DNA of 64,000 bases from Flaccisagitta enflata. Taxonomy: Eukaryota; Chaetognatha; Sagittoidea; Aphragmophora. Each line of letters starts with the position of its first letter. Positions within the stretch are counted from its first letter, which is position 1. Location of the stretch: contig OZ231128.1 of NCBI GenBank assembly GCA_965153355.1, positions 52,018,001 through 52,082,000 of the forward strand, read 5' to 3'. Below, one piece after another: positions 45,592-55,713 of this stretch. Position numbers and translations under genes: made by a program. Under the pieces are notes generated by a model that ran no database searches, was not told the origin of the DNA, and saw nothing but the letters and a program-made list of their open reading frames with translations.

Positions 45592-45639
45592 CGGGAAAAA
45601 AGAGAAATAAAGAAAGACGGGAAAAAAGAGAAAGAACGA

Positions 45640-45719
<80 letters not shown>

Positions 45720-45779
45720 AGGGAAAAAGAAGGGAAAAAAGAGAAAGAAAGAAAGAAGGGAAGAAAGAAGGGAAAAAAG

Positions 45780-45842
<63 letters not shown>

Positions 45843-45850
45843 AGAGAAAG
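45415..45850 (+). repeat. (AAAG)n tetranucleotide array, about 430 bp
   Basis: aaag/gaaa units with several gggaaaaa breaks. Starts right at the end of the 51-bp minisatellite (aggacagaaagaaag), so it probably grew from that sequence. Confidence 0.95.
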
Positions 45851-45886
45851 ATGAGAAAAAAAAAGATAGAAGAGAAAAACAAGTCA

Positions 45887-46290
45887 TCCACGGATCGCAC
45901 ATGGTCAGCGGTACCCGATGCCCTGCTTGGAGTGATTAGCTGATAAAGTTGAGTGAGAGCAAGGCAGAGGCCTGAGAGAGCATATTTGAGTCCTTAGGAG
46001 CAGTTTTCCATGTTATTCAATGGGAGTTTTGCATTTTTTCAATTTCTTGTCAATCTGCCATGTTATTCAATAGGAATTTTATATTATTTTTATTTTTCAT
46101 CCATTTTCCATGTTATTCAATGAGAAGTTTATGCATTTCATCAATTAATGTTATTCAATGGGAATTTGAGGCTTGAGAAGCTTCGGGGGGGGACAAACGG
46201 TCGGACGGACGGATGGACGGACGCATGCAAATCCACCCCTGTGTCCCACAGGACATCGACCCTTTGGGGCCACTGCCCAAAAAGGGAAGA
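45887..46290 (+). mobile_element. Family B element with an A/T-rich core
   Basis: Head gtcatccacggatcgcacat then ggtcagcggtacccgatgcc. Arm 1 is reduced (ggcagaggcctgagagagca). The core is ~45-bp ccatgttattcaatgggaat units, not the ggcct units of other copies. (ggac)n tract, 3' arm aaatccacccctgtgtccca then caggacatcgaccctttggg and gccactgcccaaaaag. Confidence 0.75.
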
Positions 46291-46305
46291 AAAGAAAGGA
46301 AAGAA

Positions 46306-47069
46306 TAGTCGCAAAAGCGTTACATGGTCAGTGGTACCCAATGCCCCTATGTTGGTGTATGTAAGGATGAGACGGCAAGAGGGGCAGCAGCCCCGGAGGG
46401 GCCAATGACCTGTGATTCCACATAGGGCATTTTTCTCCAATTTCCATTCTCTGTTTGTTGACCAATCAGGCTGATTTGAGGACTGAGATGCCAGATTTGG
46501 TGTCTTAGGGGCCTCATATGAGGCCAGAGCTGAGAAGAGTGATTTGTGCATGGGTGAAGGGGACTTGGACAAATGAAGGTTTCAGAAGCTGATTTTGGGG
46601 GATAATATGTCTGATTATGGGACGGGGAGGTCTGATTTAGCGAATATAAGGCCTGCTTTTTGGCTAGAGTGGCCAGATTTGGGGTCTGAAAGGCTAGAAA
46701 GGCCTGCATTGGGGTTTGAGAGGCTTTATTTCGGATCTGAGGCTTGATACGGGATCTGAGAGGCCTAATTTGTGGTCTAAGAGGTCCTATCTAGAGGCTC
46801 AAAGGCCTTATTTGAGGTCTGAGAGGCTTAATTTGAGGCCTGGAAGGTCTGATTTTGGGTCTGAGAGCCCTGATTTTAAGTCTGAGAGGCCTGATTAGAG
46901 GTCTAAGAGGCCTAATTTGGGCTTATTTAGGCTTGATTTTAGACCTGGGAAGCCTGGTTTGAGGCTCGGGGGGGGGGACAGACAAACAGACACACGGAAA
47001 CTGGAGAAAATTGCCCTATGTGGAATCATAGGTCATCGGCCCCTTTGGGGCCGCTGCCCAAAAAGGAAT
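46306..47069 (+). mobile_element. Family B element with re-paired head stem
   Basis: Head agtcgcaaaagcgttacatg then gtcagtggtacccaatgccc. Arm 1 ccccggaggggccaatgacc then tgtgattccacatagggcat. Core of ~20-bp gaggcctgatttgaggtct units. Poly-G and gacaga tract. Arm 2 attgccctatgtggaatcat then aggtcatcggcccctttggg and gccgctgcccaaaaag. The head stem is GCCCCT...AGGGGC instead of GCCCTGCT...AGCAGGGC. Confidence 0.85.
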
Positions 47070-47116
47070 AAACGGAAAAAATTAGACAAGTGCTTGTTTC
47101 TATTGGTTATCTTCAG

Positions 47117-47303
47117 ATAAAGCTCTAACATGGACGAAAGAGCTTCACAATGGCATCACATTCATGGAACGGCTGGTCAGCGACTTGACGACCTATTGGC
47201 AAATAGCCTACGGGAAATCATTTGGATGCGAAAATTACTTTTTCTCTGGGGCAACATTGAGACCGAGAATGAGCCATCTCACCGTGGAAACCTATGAGCA
47301 AAA
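47117..47303 (+). CDS. Plus-strand gene, exon 2
   Basis: 187 nt, acceptor ctattggttatcttcag, donor GCAAAA|gtgaga. Phase 1 in, phase 2 out. Encodes KALTWTKELHNGITFMERLV then SDLTTYWQIAYGKSFGCENY and FFSGATLRPRMSHLTVETYE. Joined to the inferred original end of exon 1 it reads LALPNV-TDKALTWTKELHN. Protein-like in composition, with aromatic residues and no low complexity. A second frame is partly open on the same strand (MDERASQWHHIHGTAGQ) but ends in a stop and does not fit the phases. Family not recognised. Confidence 0.7.
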
Positions 47304-47517
47304 GTGAGATTATGATTCAAATCATTAAAATCATTCATCATCATCATCATCATCCATCATCCATCATCCATCATCAATCATCATCCATCACCCTTTCTAT
47401 TCATCAATATCATCGTCATCAATTCATCATCATCATCTTTGCGTTTAGTCTCTATGATTTTGAATAACCATATTTAAAACATTAAATTATCTAGAATGAA
47501 TTCTCTAAAATTCACAG

Positions 47518-47614
47518 AGCAAAAGCTTGGCACTGGTTAGAAGTGAATCATTCAACTTCAAGAGGTCGACGCTATCGATGGAAGTACGACAAAGAACTAA
47601 CCGTGGAACAAGTT
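47518..47614 (+). CDS. Plus-strand gene, exon 3
   Basis: 97 nt, acceptor tctctaaaattcacag, donor CAAGTT|gtgagt. Phase 2 in, phase 0 out. Encodes KAKAWHWLEVNHSTSRGRRY then RWKYDKELTVEQV, with one N-x-S site (NHS). Tryptophan- and arginine-rich. The donor is immediately followed by a (TTG)n array that begins 5 nt into the intron. Confidence 0.7.
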
Positions 47615-47619
47615 GTGAG

Positions 47620-47730
<111 letters not shown>

Positions 47731-47751
47731 TAGTTGTTGAAATAGTTGTTG

Positions 47752-47826
47752 TGGTTTTGCTCGTCGTTGCAATCTCCGTCAATGACCAAGTAGTAATAAT
47801 GAATGTTTTTTCTCTCTTCCTACAGG
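47752..47826 (+). repeat. Outlying copy of the exon 4 acceptor repeat
   Basis: gttgcaatctccgtcaatga then ccaagtagtaataatgaatg and ttttttctctcttcctacag: the same ~75-bp unit found at 49764-50192. It ends in its own good acceptor before ggaataccccgcctaccggg. The following open frame (GIPRLPGQKKTKNDGSIL) is in phase 0 and could be a cryptic or alternative exon, running to a stop at 47984. Confidence 0.7.
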
Positions 47827-48005
47827 GAATACCCCGCCTACCGGGACAAAAGAAAACTAAAAATGATGGATCAATTTTGAAAACAGTTCCAGAGAGAGCC
47901 TTAGCCCCAATTTTATTATCTATAAATTTTGTCGTGGTGAGACCAATACTTTGGCCGCAGTATTACTACTCATGTAAATCATGAAATCATGATGTTTTAA
48001 CAATA

Positions 48006-48614
48006 CCGGGTCATCAGCCTGAGATGCCGGATTCTGTTAAGCTTTTACTCAGAGATACCACATATCTTGTATTTCATACTGATTGTCTCTTAAAAAGCAA
48101 AGATTGACGTTTTTTGTATCAAAATTTCATCAAAATCGGTCAAGCTGTTTAGATTTTATAAGTCTTTGAAGTAAAAACTAATTTTCTCTCAATGGAAGAA
48201 TTTTTTTGGTAGAAATCATGAAACAGAGCATTTTCAAATTTCTCTCTTTTTTGAACAGTTTGAGCTAGAAACATGACAATGGCCTAGTATGAAAACGATT
48301 TTTTATTTGTTTCATAAATTTATCAAATCATCTTTTTTTAGGACTAATCTTGTGTCTCTGGGTCAAAATATTGCAAAATGAGAGGATGGGGAAAACACTG
48401 CTCCTCCATTTTGCCATCAAAAAACAGAATTGGCAGAAAAAAGTTTTTTCGTATTTACATGTAAAATCTAAACTACTTGACCAATTTTGATGAAATTTTG
48501 ATACAAAAAACGTCAATCTATACTCTTGAATAGACAATCAGTGTAAAATCCGTGATATGTGGCATCTCAGAGTAAAAGCTTAACATTATCCGGCACCTCA
48601 GGCTGATGACCCGG
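48006..48614. mobile_element. TA-flanked TIR element (609 bp)
   Basis: Ends ccgggtcatcagcctgag and ctcaggctgatgacccgg, flanked by TA on each side. Arms extend about 150 bp with small gaps (gacgttttttgtatcaaaat pairs with attttgatacaaaaaacgtc). No coding frame. Tc1/mariner-type MITE by its TA target. Lies in the intron between exons 3 and 4. Confidence 0.8.
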
Positions 48615-48902
48615 TATATCTTCATTCCCTTGCCAAATCTAGACAAATCGAGCTACTATGCCGGGCTTGGTCTTTTTTTTTTGGATTGGATTTAATGCTC
48701 AATAGTGTCATGAACACCTTTATAAATCAATTGTAAATGAGCGGTGCAATAGTAGATTGCACCAAAAAAGATTCGATAAATTAGGTATAAATACATACAA
48801 GCCTCCATATACACATTTCACAAGCAGCCATATACACATTTCATTGAAGCAAGTAGTCTTGAAAAACAAACTACTTTTTGTTCAGTTGTAAAAGAAAGGA
48901 TT

Positions 48903-49262
48903 AAATTATTTTTTCATTCTACCATTTGCAAAATGTGTCTCCCAAATCTTAGATATTTCGGTTAATATACGGTTTAATGTATCTTCATCTTCAGAGTAGA
49001 TATCATGAAAGTGGACATTGGTATCGTGACTACTGTTAAGGTTTGACCATTTTTTGCATGATGATAATCTGTGTTGTTCATCGTCAGTTTCATTACATTC
49101 AGGGCAGATTTCTGGTATGGCGCCTTTCATATTTCGTCCGCATTCTAGCATCCCATTTTGCGCTAAGAAGATTGTACGTGTCTTTTGCTTGTTTCCTCGC
49201 ACAAGAGTCTCAATTGGTGTTCCTTTGTATCTGTCGTTTGTCAATTTCTTGTAAATGTCTTG
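48903..49262 (-). pseudogene. C-terminal fragment of non-LTR retrotransposon reverse transcriptase
   Basis: The minus frame reads DIYKKLTNDRYKGTPIETLV, then NGMLECGRNMKGAIPEICPE and CNETDDEQHRLSSCKKW. The pattern C-x2-C-x7-H-x4-C after a basic, R/G-rich stretch is the zinc-knuckle-like C-terminal domain common in jockey/CR1-type retrotransposon polymerases (ET/DE-x-x-H-x-L-x-x-C). It ends at ...RMKK with a stop at 48906. Upstream of about 49262 the frame meets a stop (TGA near 49289), and the catalytic domain is absent. A truncated, dead copy, as usual for 5'-truncated LINE insertions. Confidence 0.75.
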
Positions 49263-49763
49263 AATGATAGATAATTCAATGTAGTTTCATACTCCACTAT
49301 TCATTTTGCCTACTTTAATAATTTTTGAAAATTTGACCAAGTTTTATGATAAGAAATTTGGATCTTTTATTTCTTTTTCTTCAATTGAGTGAAAAATTTC
49401 AACAATAGAAACCTTGATATCAGTTTTTAAAGCTTCTTTTATGAAACTACATGATTCCCTGTTCAATTTAAGACTATTCCTTTCTTTTTTATCCAATCTT
49501 TGTTGCAATAGTTATTGATAAAAGTGTACAATTTAAGTACTTCACAGGTTTTTGGAAGAAATTACAAGAAATTTGTCAAATTTGGGCTTTTTTCCCATTT
49601 TTTCGTGTACTTTCAGCGTACTATTCAGTTATAATTTTTCTTGATGATATAAAATTGGATTAAAAGATCTATCAGAATCTGTTTTCAAATTAAATTTTTG
49701 ATTTTCAAAAGAGAAAATATGTTGTTTTCTTTTATCCCGGTTGGCGCGGTATTCCCTGTATTT

Positions 49764-50192
49764 CAGATTCTGCATTTGCTGCAATCTCCATCAATGTCTA
49801 CGTAGTAATAATGAAGCTGTTTTCTCTCTTCCCATTTCAGATTTTGCATTTGCTGCAATCTCCATCAACGACTTAGTAGTAAAAGCTGTTTTTAGTTGCG
49901 GACACGCAACTCTATAATAGGCTTTGTCCATCCGTCCATTGGTCGGTTGGTTGGTTGGTTGGTCGGTCCGTGGACACGAGTCGAAAAGTGAGGAAATGAG
50001 CATTTTAGAACATTTTTAGTTGCGGACAGTTGCATTTCCGCCCCTGCCCACCCGTCCGCAACTGATGGCCGTGTATCCGGCCTTGTTTCTCTTCCTATTG
50101 TTTCTCTTCCTATTTCAGATTCTGCATTTGCTGCAATCTCCATCAATGACTAAGTAGTAATAGTGAAGCTGTTTTCTCTCTCCTTATTTCAG
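49764..50192 (+). repeat. Tandem copies of the exon 4 3' splice site and exon start
   Basis: Three ~75-bp units precede real exon 4: starts near 49764, 49838 and 50113. Each reads tttcagattctgcatttgct then gcaatctccatcaatgacta, agtagtaatagtgaagctgt and tttctctcttcc. Each thus holds a pyrimidine tract, a tttcag acceptor and the first ~25 nt of exon 4, but then stops or diverges (catcaatga in place of catccacga). The second unit is interrupted by a family A element. Confidence 0.9.
49894..50085 (-). mobile_element. Family A element (subfamily 2) inside a tandem unit
   Basis: Tail agttgcggacacgcaactct then ataataggctttgtccatcc, tract, inner gacacgagtcgaaaagtgag, a second partial agttgcggac copy, box cccctgcccacccgtccgca, head actgatggccgtgtatccgg then ccttg. 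Neighbouring units read gctgttttctctc without the element, so they serve as empty sites: it inserted within a T run (gctgttttt | element | tttctctt), with no duplication beyond T residues. Confidence 0.88.
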
Positions 50193-50367
50193 ATTCTGCA
50201 TTTGCTGCAATCTCCATCCACGACCGAATTGGACGTCGTCGCCACCAGAAATCGGGAACTGCTCGTCAAACGAGTCCGTTGGGCGAGAGAACTGTTCCTT
50301 AGACGTTCCACCGTCAAAAAGATCAGCAAAATCAACAAGTACGGGCGTGTCATTTGTGAAGAGTTCG
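50193..50367 (+). CDS. Plus-strand gene, exon 4
   Basis: 175 nt, acceptor ctctccttatttcag, likely donor GAGTTCG|gtgcca. Phase 0 in, phase 1 out. Encodes ILHLLQSPSTTELDVVATRN then RELLVKRVRWARELFLRRST and VKKISKINKYGRVICEEFG. C/G-rich third positions. Joined to exon 3 it reads KELTVEQV-ILHLLQSPST. Basic, Leu-rich; the stretch VKRVRWARELFLRRSTVKK would form an amphipathic basic helix. If the donor is not used, the frame ends at a TGA at 50402. Family not recognised. Confidence 0.65.
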
Positions 50368-50403
50368 GTGCCAGTTCAAGCGTTATAGTTTCATTGGAAT
50401 GAT

Positions 50404-50517
50404 TTAAAGACAAGGCCGGATATATACGGCTATCCCAGTCACGTGCGGGTGGGCACTGCACCGGGCAGTGATAACAAGGCCGGATACACGGCATCTGGGC
50501 AGGAGCCTTATGCTCAA
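50404..50517 (+). repeat. Two family A heads in tandem
   Basis: gacaaggccggatatatacg then gctatcccagtcacgtgcgg, followed ~70 bp later by a second acaaggccggatacacggca then tctgggcaggagccttatgc. A family B element begins immediately after. Confidence 0.65.
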
Positions 50518-50978
50518 CAAGTCATCCAAGGATCGCACATGGTCAGCGGTACCCGATGCCCTCTTGGAGTGATTAGTTGAAGAAATGGAGTGAGAGCAGG
50601 GCAGCGGCCCCAAAGGGCCGATGTCCTATAGGACACAGGGGTGAATTTCCATACGTCCTGAGAGGGCATATTTGAGGCCTTTGTAGCAATTTTTCATGAT
50701 ATTCAATGAGAATTTTGCATTTTTTCAATTTTTCGTCAATTTTCCATCTTATTCAATGGGAAAGATGCAGTTTTTGCTTTCTTGTAAACTTTCAATGTTT
50801 TTCAATGGGAAATTAGCATTTTGTCAATTTCCAATGTTATTCAATGGGAATTTGAGGCTTGAGAAGCTTTGGGCGGGGGAAGGGGATATACGGACTCATT
50901 ACGTATGGACGGACGTCTGGAAATTCACCCCTTTGTCCCACAGGACATCGGCCCTTTGGGGCCGCTGCCCAAAAAGCT
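50518..50978 (+). mobile_element. Family B element inside family A remnants
   Basis: Head agtcatccaaggatcgcaca then tggtcagcggtacccgatgc. Arm 1 gcagcggccccaaagggccg then atgtcctataggacacaggg. A/T-rich core of ~45-bp ttcaatgggaa units (as at 45887). Arm 2 gaaattcacccctttgtccc then acaggacatcggccctttgg and ggccgctgcccaaaaag. After it, 'ctcaaaaacgccaaaaaagc' resumes the family A inner block (50979-51090), showing nesting. Confidence 0.85.
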
Positions 50979-51146
50979 CAAAAACGCCAAAAAAGCATTA
51001 AGGGAAAGGCAAAAGTGTAAAAAACGCCGGCCAACGAACGGACTGTCGGACTGACTGACACAATGGACCGAAAGATGGACCAACCGACACAGTGGGTTTC
51101 TACTCGTTTTATCTGCTTTCCAAGCTATTTGTTCATTTCATTGTTT

Positions 51147-51151
51147 TTCCA

Positions 51152-51184
<33 letters not shown>

Positions 51185-51210
51185 GTTGATCTCTCTTTCT
51201 CTTTCTCTTT

Positions 51211-51245
<35 letters not shown>
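51147..51245 (+). repeat. (TCTG)n and (CT)n tract before exon 5
   Basis: cgtctgtctgtctg units then (tctctt)n and (ct)n. The end of this microsatellite is part of the pyrimidine tract of the 51264 acceptor. Confidence 0.9.
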
Positions 51246-51247
<2 letters not shown>

Positions 51248-51264
51248 CTTCCTCTTCTCTGCAG

Positions 51265-51490
51265 ATGTTACTGCAAGTGGGCGAAGGAATTGTTGCCGTC
51301 CGAACTTCCGGTGGTTGGCGAGGCGTTTGACGCATCACCCTCCATCTGCTCCGGTCTCGTCTACGCCGATAACGAATGTCGGCTTTTGTGGACTTATCTT
51401 CACGGCCACTATCCCATGTGGGCAGACTCTCAGTGGGGCGTCAGATGCACCTGGTTCTATCCACCAAGACCCGAATGCAGTTTACCTTGA
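51265..51490 (+). CDS. Cysteine-rich terminal exon, probably of the plus-strand gene
   Basis: The acceptor is excellent (ctctccccttcctcttctctgcag, written here in two parts: ctctccccttcc, tcttctctgcag). In the best frame it reads CYCKWAKELLPSELPVVGEA, then CSGLVYADNECRLLWTYLHG and HYPMWADSQWGVRCTWFYPP, ending RPECSLP and TGA at 51488-51490, right where simple sequence begins. Six or more cysteines and YADNECRL recall the C-x(n)-D-x-QCRL segment next to the catalytic domain in ADAMTS-type metalloproteases, but the resemblance is short and may be chance. This frame needs phase 2, whereas exon 4 most likely ends in phase 1. So an exon is missing between them, or another donor is used, or this exon belongs to a different transcript. 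A second frame (VTASGRRNCCRPNFRW) would fit phase 1 and is also open, but looks less protein-like. Confidence 0.5.
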
Positions 51491-51896
51491 CTGACTGTCT
51501 GTCTGTCTGTCTCATTCACTTTCTGTGTCTGTCTTTTTGTCTGTCAGTAAGTATTTCTGTCGATTTGTTTGTCTGTCTGTCTTTGACTATGCACTATGTC
51601 AGATTTGGTCTAGGGGAGCAGGGGTGACAAGGTGGACCCTGGTAAAAAAAATCTACCCTGTCTGTCTCTGTCTCTGTCTGTGTCTCTCTCATGATGTTCA
51701 TCAACCCCGTCCCCTCAAAAAGAAAAAAAAATAATTAAACGATGAAATCAACAGCAACGACAACAGCTACCAACCAAAAACATCATTAAGGTTTATAAAA
51801 GAACTCCAGCAACCGCATCGGTCAAGAAAGCAAGATCAAGAATTTTCGACTAAAAAAAATGCTGCACTAAGGGAATGACATATGTTGGCAGCGTTT

Positions 51897-52043
51897 TTAG
51901 TCGCGTGCGCGCGACTCTACATCGCGCTCTGTCTGTCTGTCGGTCCGTCTGTCGGTCGGTCGGTCGGTCCGTGACGCTAAGATTTTTTTCGCTGCCCCTG
52001 CCCACCCGCACGCGACTAAGGTAGCCGTGTATCCGGCCTTGTT
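51897..52043 (-). mobile_element. Family A element (subfamily 1), compact
   Basis: Tail agtcgcgtgcgcgcgactct then acatcgcgctctgtctgtct, a gtcggtccgtc tract, gtgacgctaagatttttttc, box gctgcccctgcccacccgca, then cgcgactaaggtagccgtgt and atccggccttgttt. Complete; subfamily 1 text is present in both head and tail. Confidence 0.85.
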
Positions 52044-52044
52044 T

Positions 52045-52920
52045 AAATGCTCCCAACATTTTCTATCATTGTTTTTTCATGTGAAACGATGCACCGCGTA
52101 ATTGGTTTATTATACCATCTTGGAAAAAAGATCTTCCACTGTTAACATTTTTGAAGGCGTGTTGTGGCTAGTTGAATTAAGCTATAGAGTATAGACCACA
52201 GATTTGTCTTTTTTGGAATAGTTGTTTCTACTCTTTCAAAAGTCACTAGTCAATCTGGAGTCTAATACTTACTTGTTTGGGAGCATAATTTTTTATAATT
52301 TTTTTTTTCAGAGTAGAAGATTTTTTTTTCCAACATGGTATTATTGCAATAACAATGCCATGCATTGTATATCGACGTATCCGTACGCCCTCATCCTCTC
52401 AAATCGCGAACTTTTGCCTCCTCTCCTCTCCTTATTCTAAGTTATGTACATGTAATGCGTGATTCATTTTTGATAATGTTCTTACGAATTCATGACTCCG
52501 GATAACGTATCATTTGTTGATAAATACACTCATGACGTTAATTGTTTATGATATAATTTGGTAAGGTCCTTTTGAATTTACCACACAGGGTACACGCTTG
52601 TGCCTCAATGTCAATTAAGAAATGTCAAACTTCAGAAATGTAGTTGACTAGGAGTAGGACTTAAAAGAGCCTCTAGACGCCGGAAGTGGAGTACAGACAA
52701 AGTTAAGGGCTGAAGACACGATCCCTTTGAAGATGCGGAAGCTTGAAGGGTCGAGTGGCGCGTCAGAGATGCAAATATGCGTCTGTCGAATGTTTAATGG
52801 GTCGAGTGGCCCGTCAAATATGCGGATGTAGGATTAAAGTCGACTCAAATCGGATTTTTGATGCATCCTTGATTCACATTTAAAACGAGCTCGCCCACAT
52901 CCTAACACGAAATCAAAGTC
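52045..52920. other. No gene seen
   Basis: Mixed DNA. Within 52735-52850 a ~70-bp near-duplication occurs (gggtcgagtggcgcgtcaga and gggtcgagtggcccgtcaaa, each followed by atgc/atatgcg). Otherwise nothing recognised. Confidence 0.55.
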
Positions 52921-52937
52921 GTCATTATCAATATCAT

Positions 52938-52938
52938 G

Positions 52939-52990
<52 letters not shown>

Positions 52991-53007
52991 CCACCATCAT
53001 CATCATC

Positions 53008-53039
<32 letters not shown>

Positions 53040-53104
53040 CATTTAATTAAAATCATCGTTGTCATCATTATCATCATCAAATCATCATCGTTGTCAGCAA
53101 TATC

Positions 53105-53175
<71 letters not shown>
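52938..53175 (+). repeat. (ATC)n arrays
   Basis: Two blocks (52938-53042 and 53105-53175) with cacc/gttgtc interruptions between. Confidence 0.96.
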
Positions 53176-53176
<1 letters not shown>

Positions 53177-53334
53177 TTCAACATAGTGTTCACCAAAGAG
53201 GTAAAAACACAACGGTAATGATGACTGATGAATTGATGAACCGACGGACGGACAAAAGGACGAACCCACAATCTCTCATACAGAGTGGGTAGATTCTGAA
53301 AAAAAACCCAACATAATCATCGTCATTCTTTTAC

Positions 53335-53450
53335 CCTTCCTCCACCTCTTTCTGATCCTGATCAATTGATCCCCGAGGATCCTCTTCAATAAACTCTCTT
53401 TCACCGGAAACCCGAAGTATCCGATTGTTAAAGAGTTTGTGAACCTGCAT
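53335..53450 (-). CDS. Probable exon of an unidentified minus-strand gene
   Basis: 116 nt on minus between acceptor ggggtctgttttccag (with an (CT)n microsatellite a little upstream) and donor GGAAGG|gtaaaa. One frame is fully open and protein-like: MQVHKLFNNRILRVSGEREF then IEEDPRGSIDQDQKEVEEG. It starts with an ATG immediately after the acceptor, but this need not be the start codon. The acidic, Gln/Glu-rich end suggests a solvent-exposed or linker region. Same strand as the Ig gene and ~21 kb upstream of its first identified exon, so it could be a 5' exon of that gene or a different gene. Confidence 0.5.
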
Positions 53451-53472
53451 CTGGAAAACAGACCCCAATATC

Positions 53473-53575
<103 letters not shown>

Positions 53576-53759
53576 CAGCGACAGCGACAGCGACAGAGAC
53601 AGAGACAGAGACGGAGAAAGAGAGAGAGAGAGAAAGGTTGTACTTGGTTTGGACTGAAATACTGAAAAAGAGACAATTAAAAGAAGATGAATTTATGAAC
53701 AAGCCCAACAGGCCAACAGTCGCATGCTTCGTTACAAACAACTACACAACTGTATATAC

Positions 53760-53840
53760 TACAACTTCATACTACAACTTCATACTACAACTTCATACTA
53801 CAATTTCATACTACAACTTCATACTACTACTTCATACCAT
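53760..53840 (+). repeat. 13-bp tandem repeat (cttcatactacaa)
   Basis: Six units, one with aattt for aactt. Confidence 0.95.
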
Positions 53841-53844
53841 AGGT

Positions 53845-54770
53845 GTCACGAACTATTGATTTTAAAAATCGACCAGGTCGAACGAATCATGGTCGAAACC
53901 CCCCAAAAAATCGACCAAAAATCGACCAAAAATCGACCTTGGGTCGATTGATTTGCCAGTTAGCCCTTTTGCTACGTAAAATATCATTTGTAGTCACAGC
54001 AACATGTTTAAGAAGCCACTCAATATCACAAGATAAGTAATCCACGTTATAGTCATTCATTAATATGAAAAAAGAAGTAAGAGCCAACTTAACAGTACTC
54101 AGTAGAGACAACTGCGTTTTTCATTTACTACGCGAATTTAAAAAAAAGGCGCTTCTTTGTATTTGTCAATAAAACCCGTTCAATAAGCTCCACAAACATT
54201 TATTAGACAAAAGGATTTTGAAGATTTTCAAAAAAATCTATCAATCTAGACCAATCCCAGGTCTGTATGTTAAACCGTTTACAAGCTAGAGTCAGTCAAA
54301 GTGAAAGACCATTTTGCTAAAATGCATTTTTTTCTATGCAACTGCAAAAATGAAATAAGCAAAGTATTTACTCAAACTAATGCCATTTCCAAACGAAAAG
54401 ATTGAAATACCAGATTGGCGCTAAATGAAAGTATTTTCTAAAGAGCCTTTTAACGACCTAGGATTTAAATATGGTTTTCTTGAGTTTCAATGGCATAATC
54501 AGCCTTGCAAAATTGTGTTTTTCCTTTAAATTCGCGTCAGAGTGTAAGCAAGCTTTTGAAGTTGAATTTTGTTTCAGAGCGTGGGTTCTGCAAGTTTCTA
54601 TGTATTTTTATAGTTATGCATAATACGCAATGCATTTTATCAACAATTTTCCATTTCTTAGTATTCCGTTTTCAATATTTCTTACTTCTAACTCAAATTT
54701 AAATCAGTGTCATCGTCGAATCGAATCTATGCTAGCCAGAGAATAACGAGGTCATTAGACCTAAGTCGCT
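53845..54770. other. No gene seen
   Basis: Contains a small tandem of aaaaatcgaccaaaaatcga (53905-53940). The rest is AT-rich and unassigned. Confidence 0.5.
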
Positions 54771-55046
54771 TGCAACTGCAAAAAATCAGACAGACAGACA
54801 GACAGACAGAGAGACAAACAATTTTTTTGTCCTCGACGAACAGTTTTCGTCGGTGGACTATGAGGTGGACCTGATCGTGTAAGTCTGTGTGGGTGGGTGG
54901 GTGAGTCTGTTTAAGACCTTCTCATATCTTTGGATCCAGACTTCAGAATTTTATGAAACTTTGCTGGTGTTGTTTATAGGTCAATAGGAGCATGTGTACC
55001 AATTTTCAAAAAAATTCATAAACTTTTACTACCCTTTGCCTATTAT

Positions 55047-55415
55047 TTTTGTAGTAATATTTAGCTGGGACTTAAGTGGTTTACATGGGCAGGGGGTAGT
55101 AAAGGTTTATCAATTTTTTTTAATTTGGTTTACAAGTAGAGGGTAGTAAATAAACAACCCCTGCAAAATTCGAGTTAAATCTGAAGTCTGGTTTATGAGA
55201 TATTAGCTTATTTATGTAGTAATATGTTACTATGACTTGGGCAGTTTACATAGGCAAAGGGTAGCAAAGTTATGTGAATTCTTTTTTAATTTGGTATACA
55301 AGTAAAGGATATTAATTGAACTGCCCCTGCAAAATTCTAATTAAATCTGAAGTCTGGTTTATAAGATATTAGCTTATTAATGTAGTAATATGTTACTAGG
55401 ACTTAGGCGATTTAT
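55047..55415 (+). repeat. Tandem ~165-bp repeat, about two and a half units
   Basis: The words tagtaatatgttactaggac, tttacataggcaaagggtag, aatttggtatacaagtaaag and ctgcaaaattctaattaaat then ctgaagtctggttta recur near 55053, 55219 and 55384, with divergence. Confidence 0.85.
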
Positions 55416-55471
55416 ATAGAGGATTGGAGTTGATGAATCCTTTTACTTGCTCATTTATTTCATTCTTATTT

Positions 55472-55713
55472 CTTAGGTTTGCCATCATGGATTTCAAGAT
55501 TCATCTTCAACTACTCACAGTGGAACGATTAACGGACAAAGACAATTTTGAGTGTGCAGACCTCAGACTGGTCAAGAAAGGTCCCACATCATGTGGTGAA
55601 TACCAAACACCCGTTGACAAATTATTCCGAAGGCAAAAAATTGATTACATGACGCTTTTGTATGACTGCGAATGTTCCAAACTTGAATTTCTGAGATACC
55701 ATTTTTCTTTCTA
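55472..55713 (+). CDS. Weak candidate exon, plus strand
   Basis: Acceptor ttcattcttatttcttag, then a frame with MDFKIHLQLLTVERLTDKDN, ECADLRLVKKGPTSCGEYQT and DKLFRRQKIDYMTLLYDCEC. A possible donor is TATCTAC|gtagga near 55724; without it the frame runs to a TAG at 55783. Composition is protein-like, but third positions are not biased as in exons 1-5. No family recognised. It could be part of a decayed element. Confidence 0.3.
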
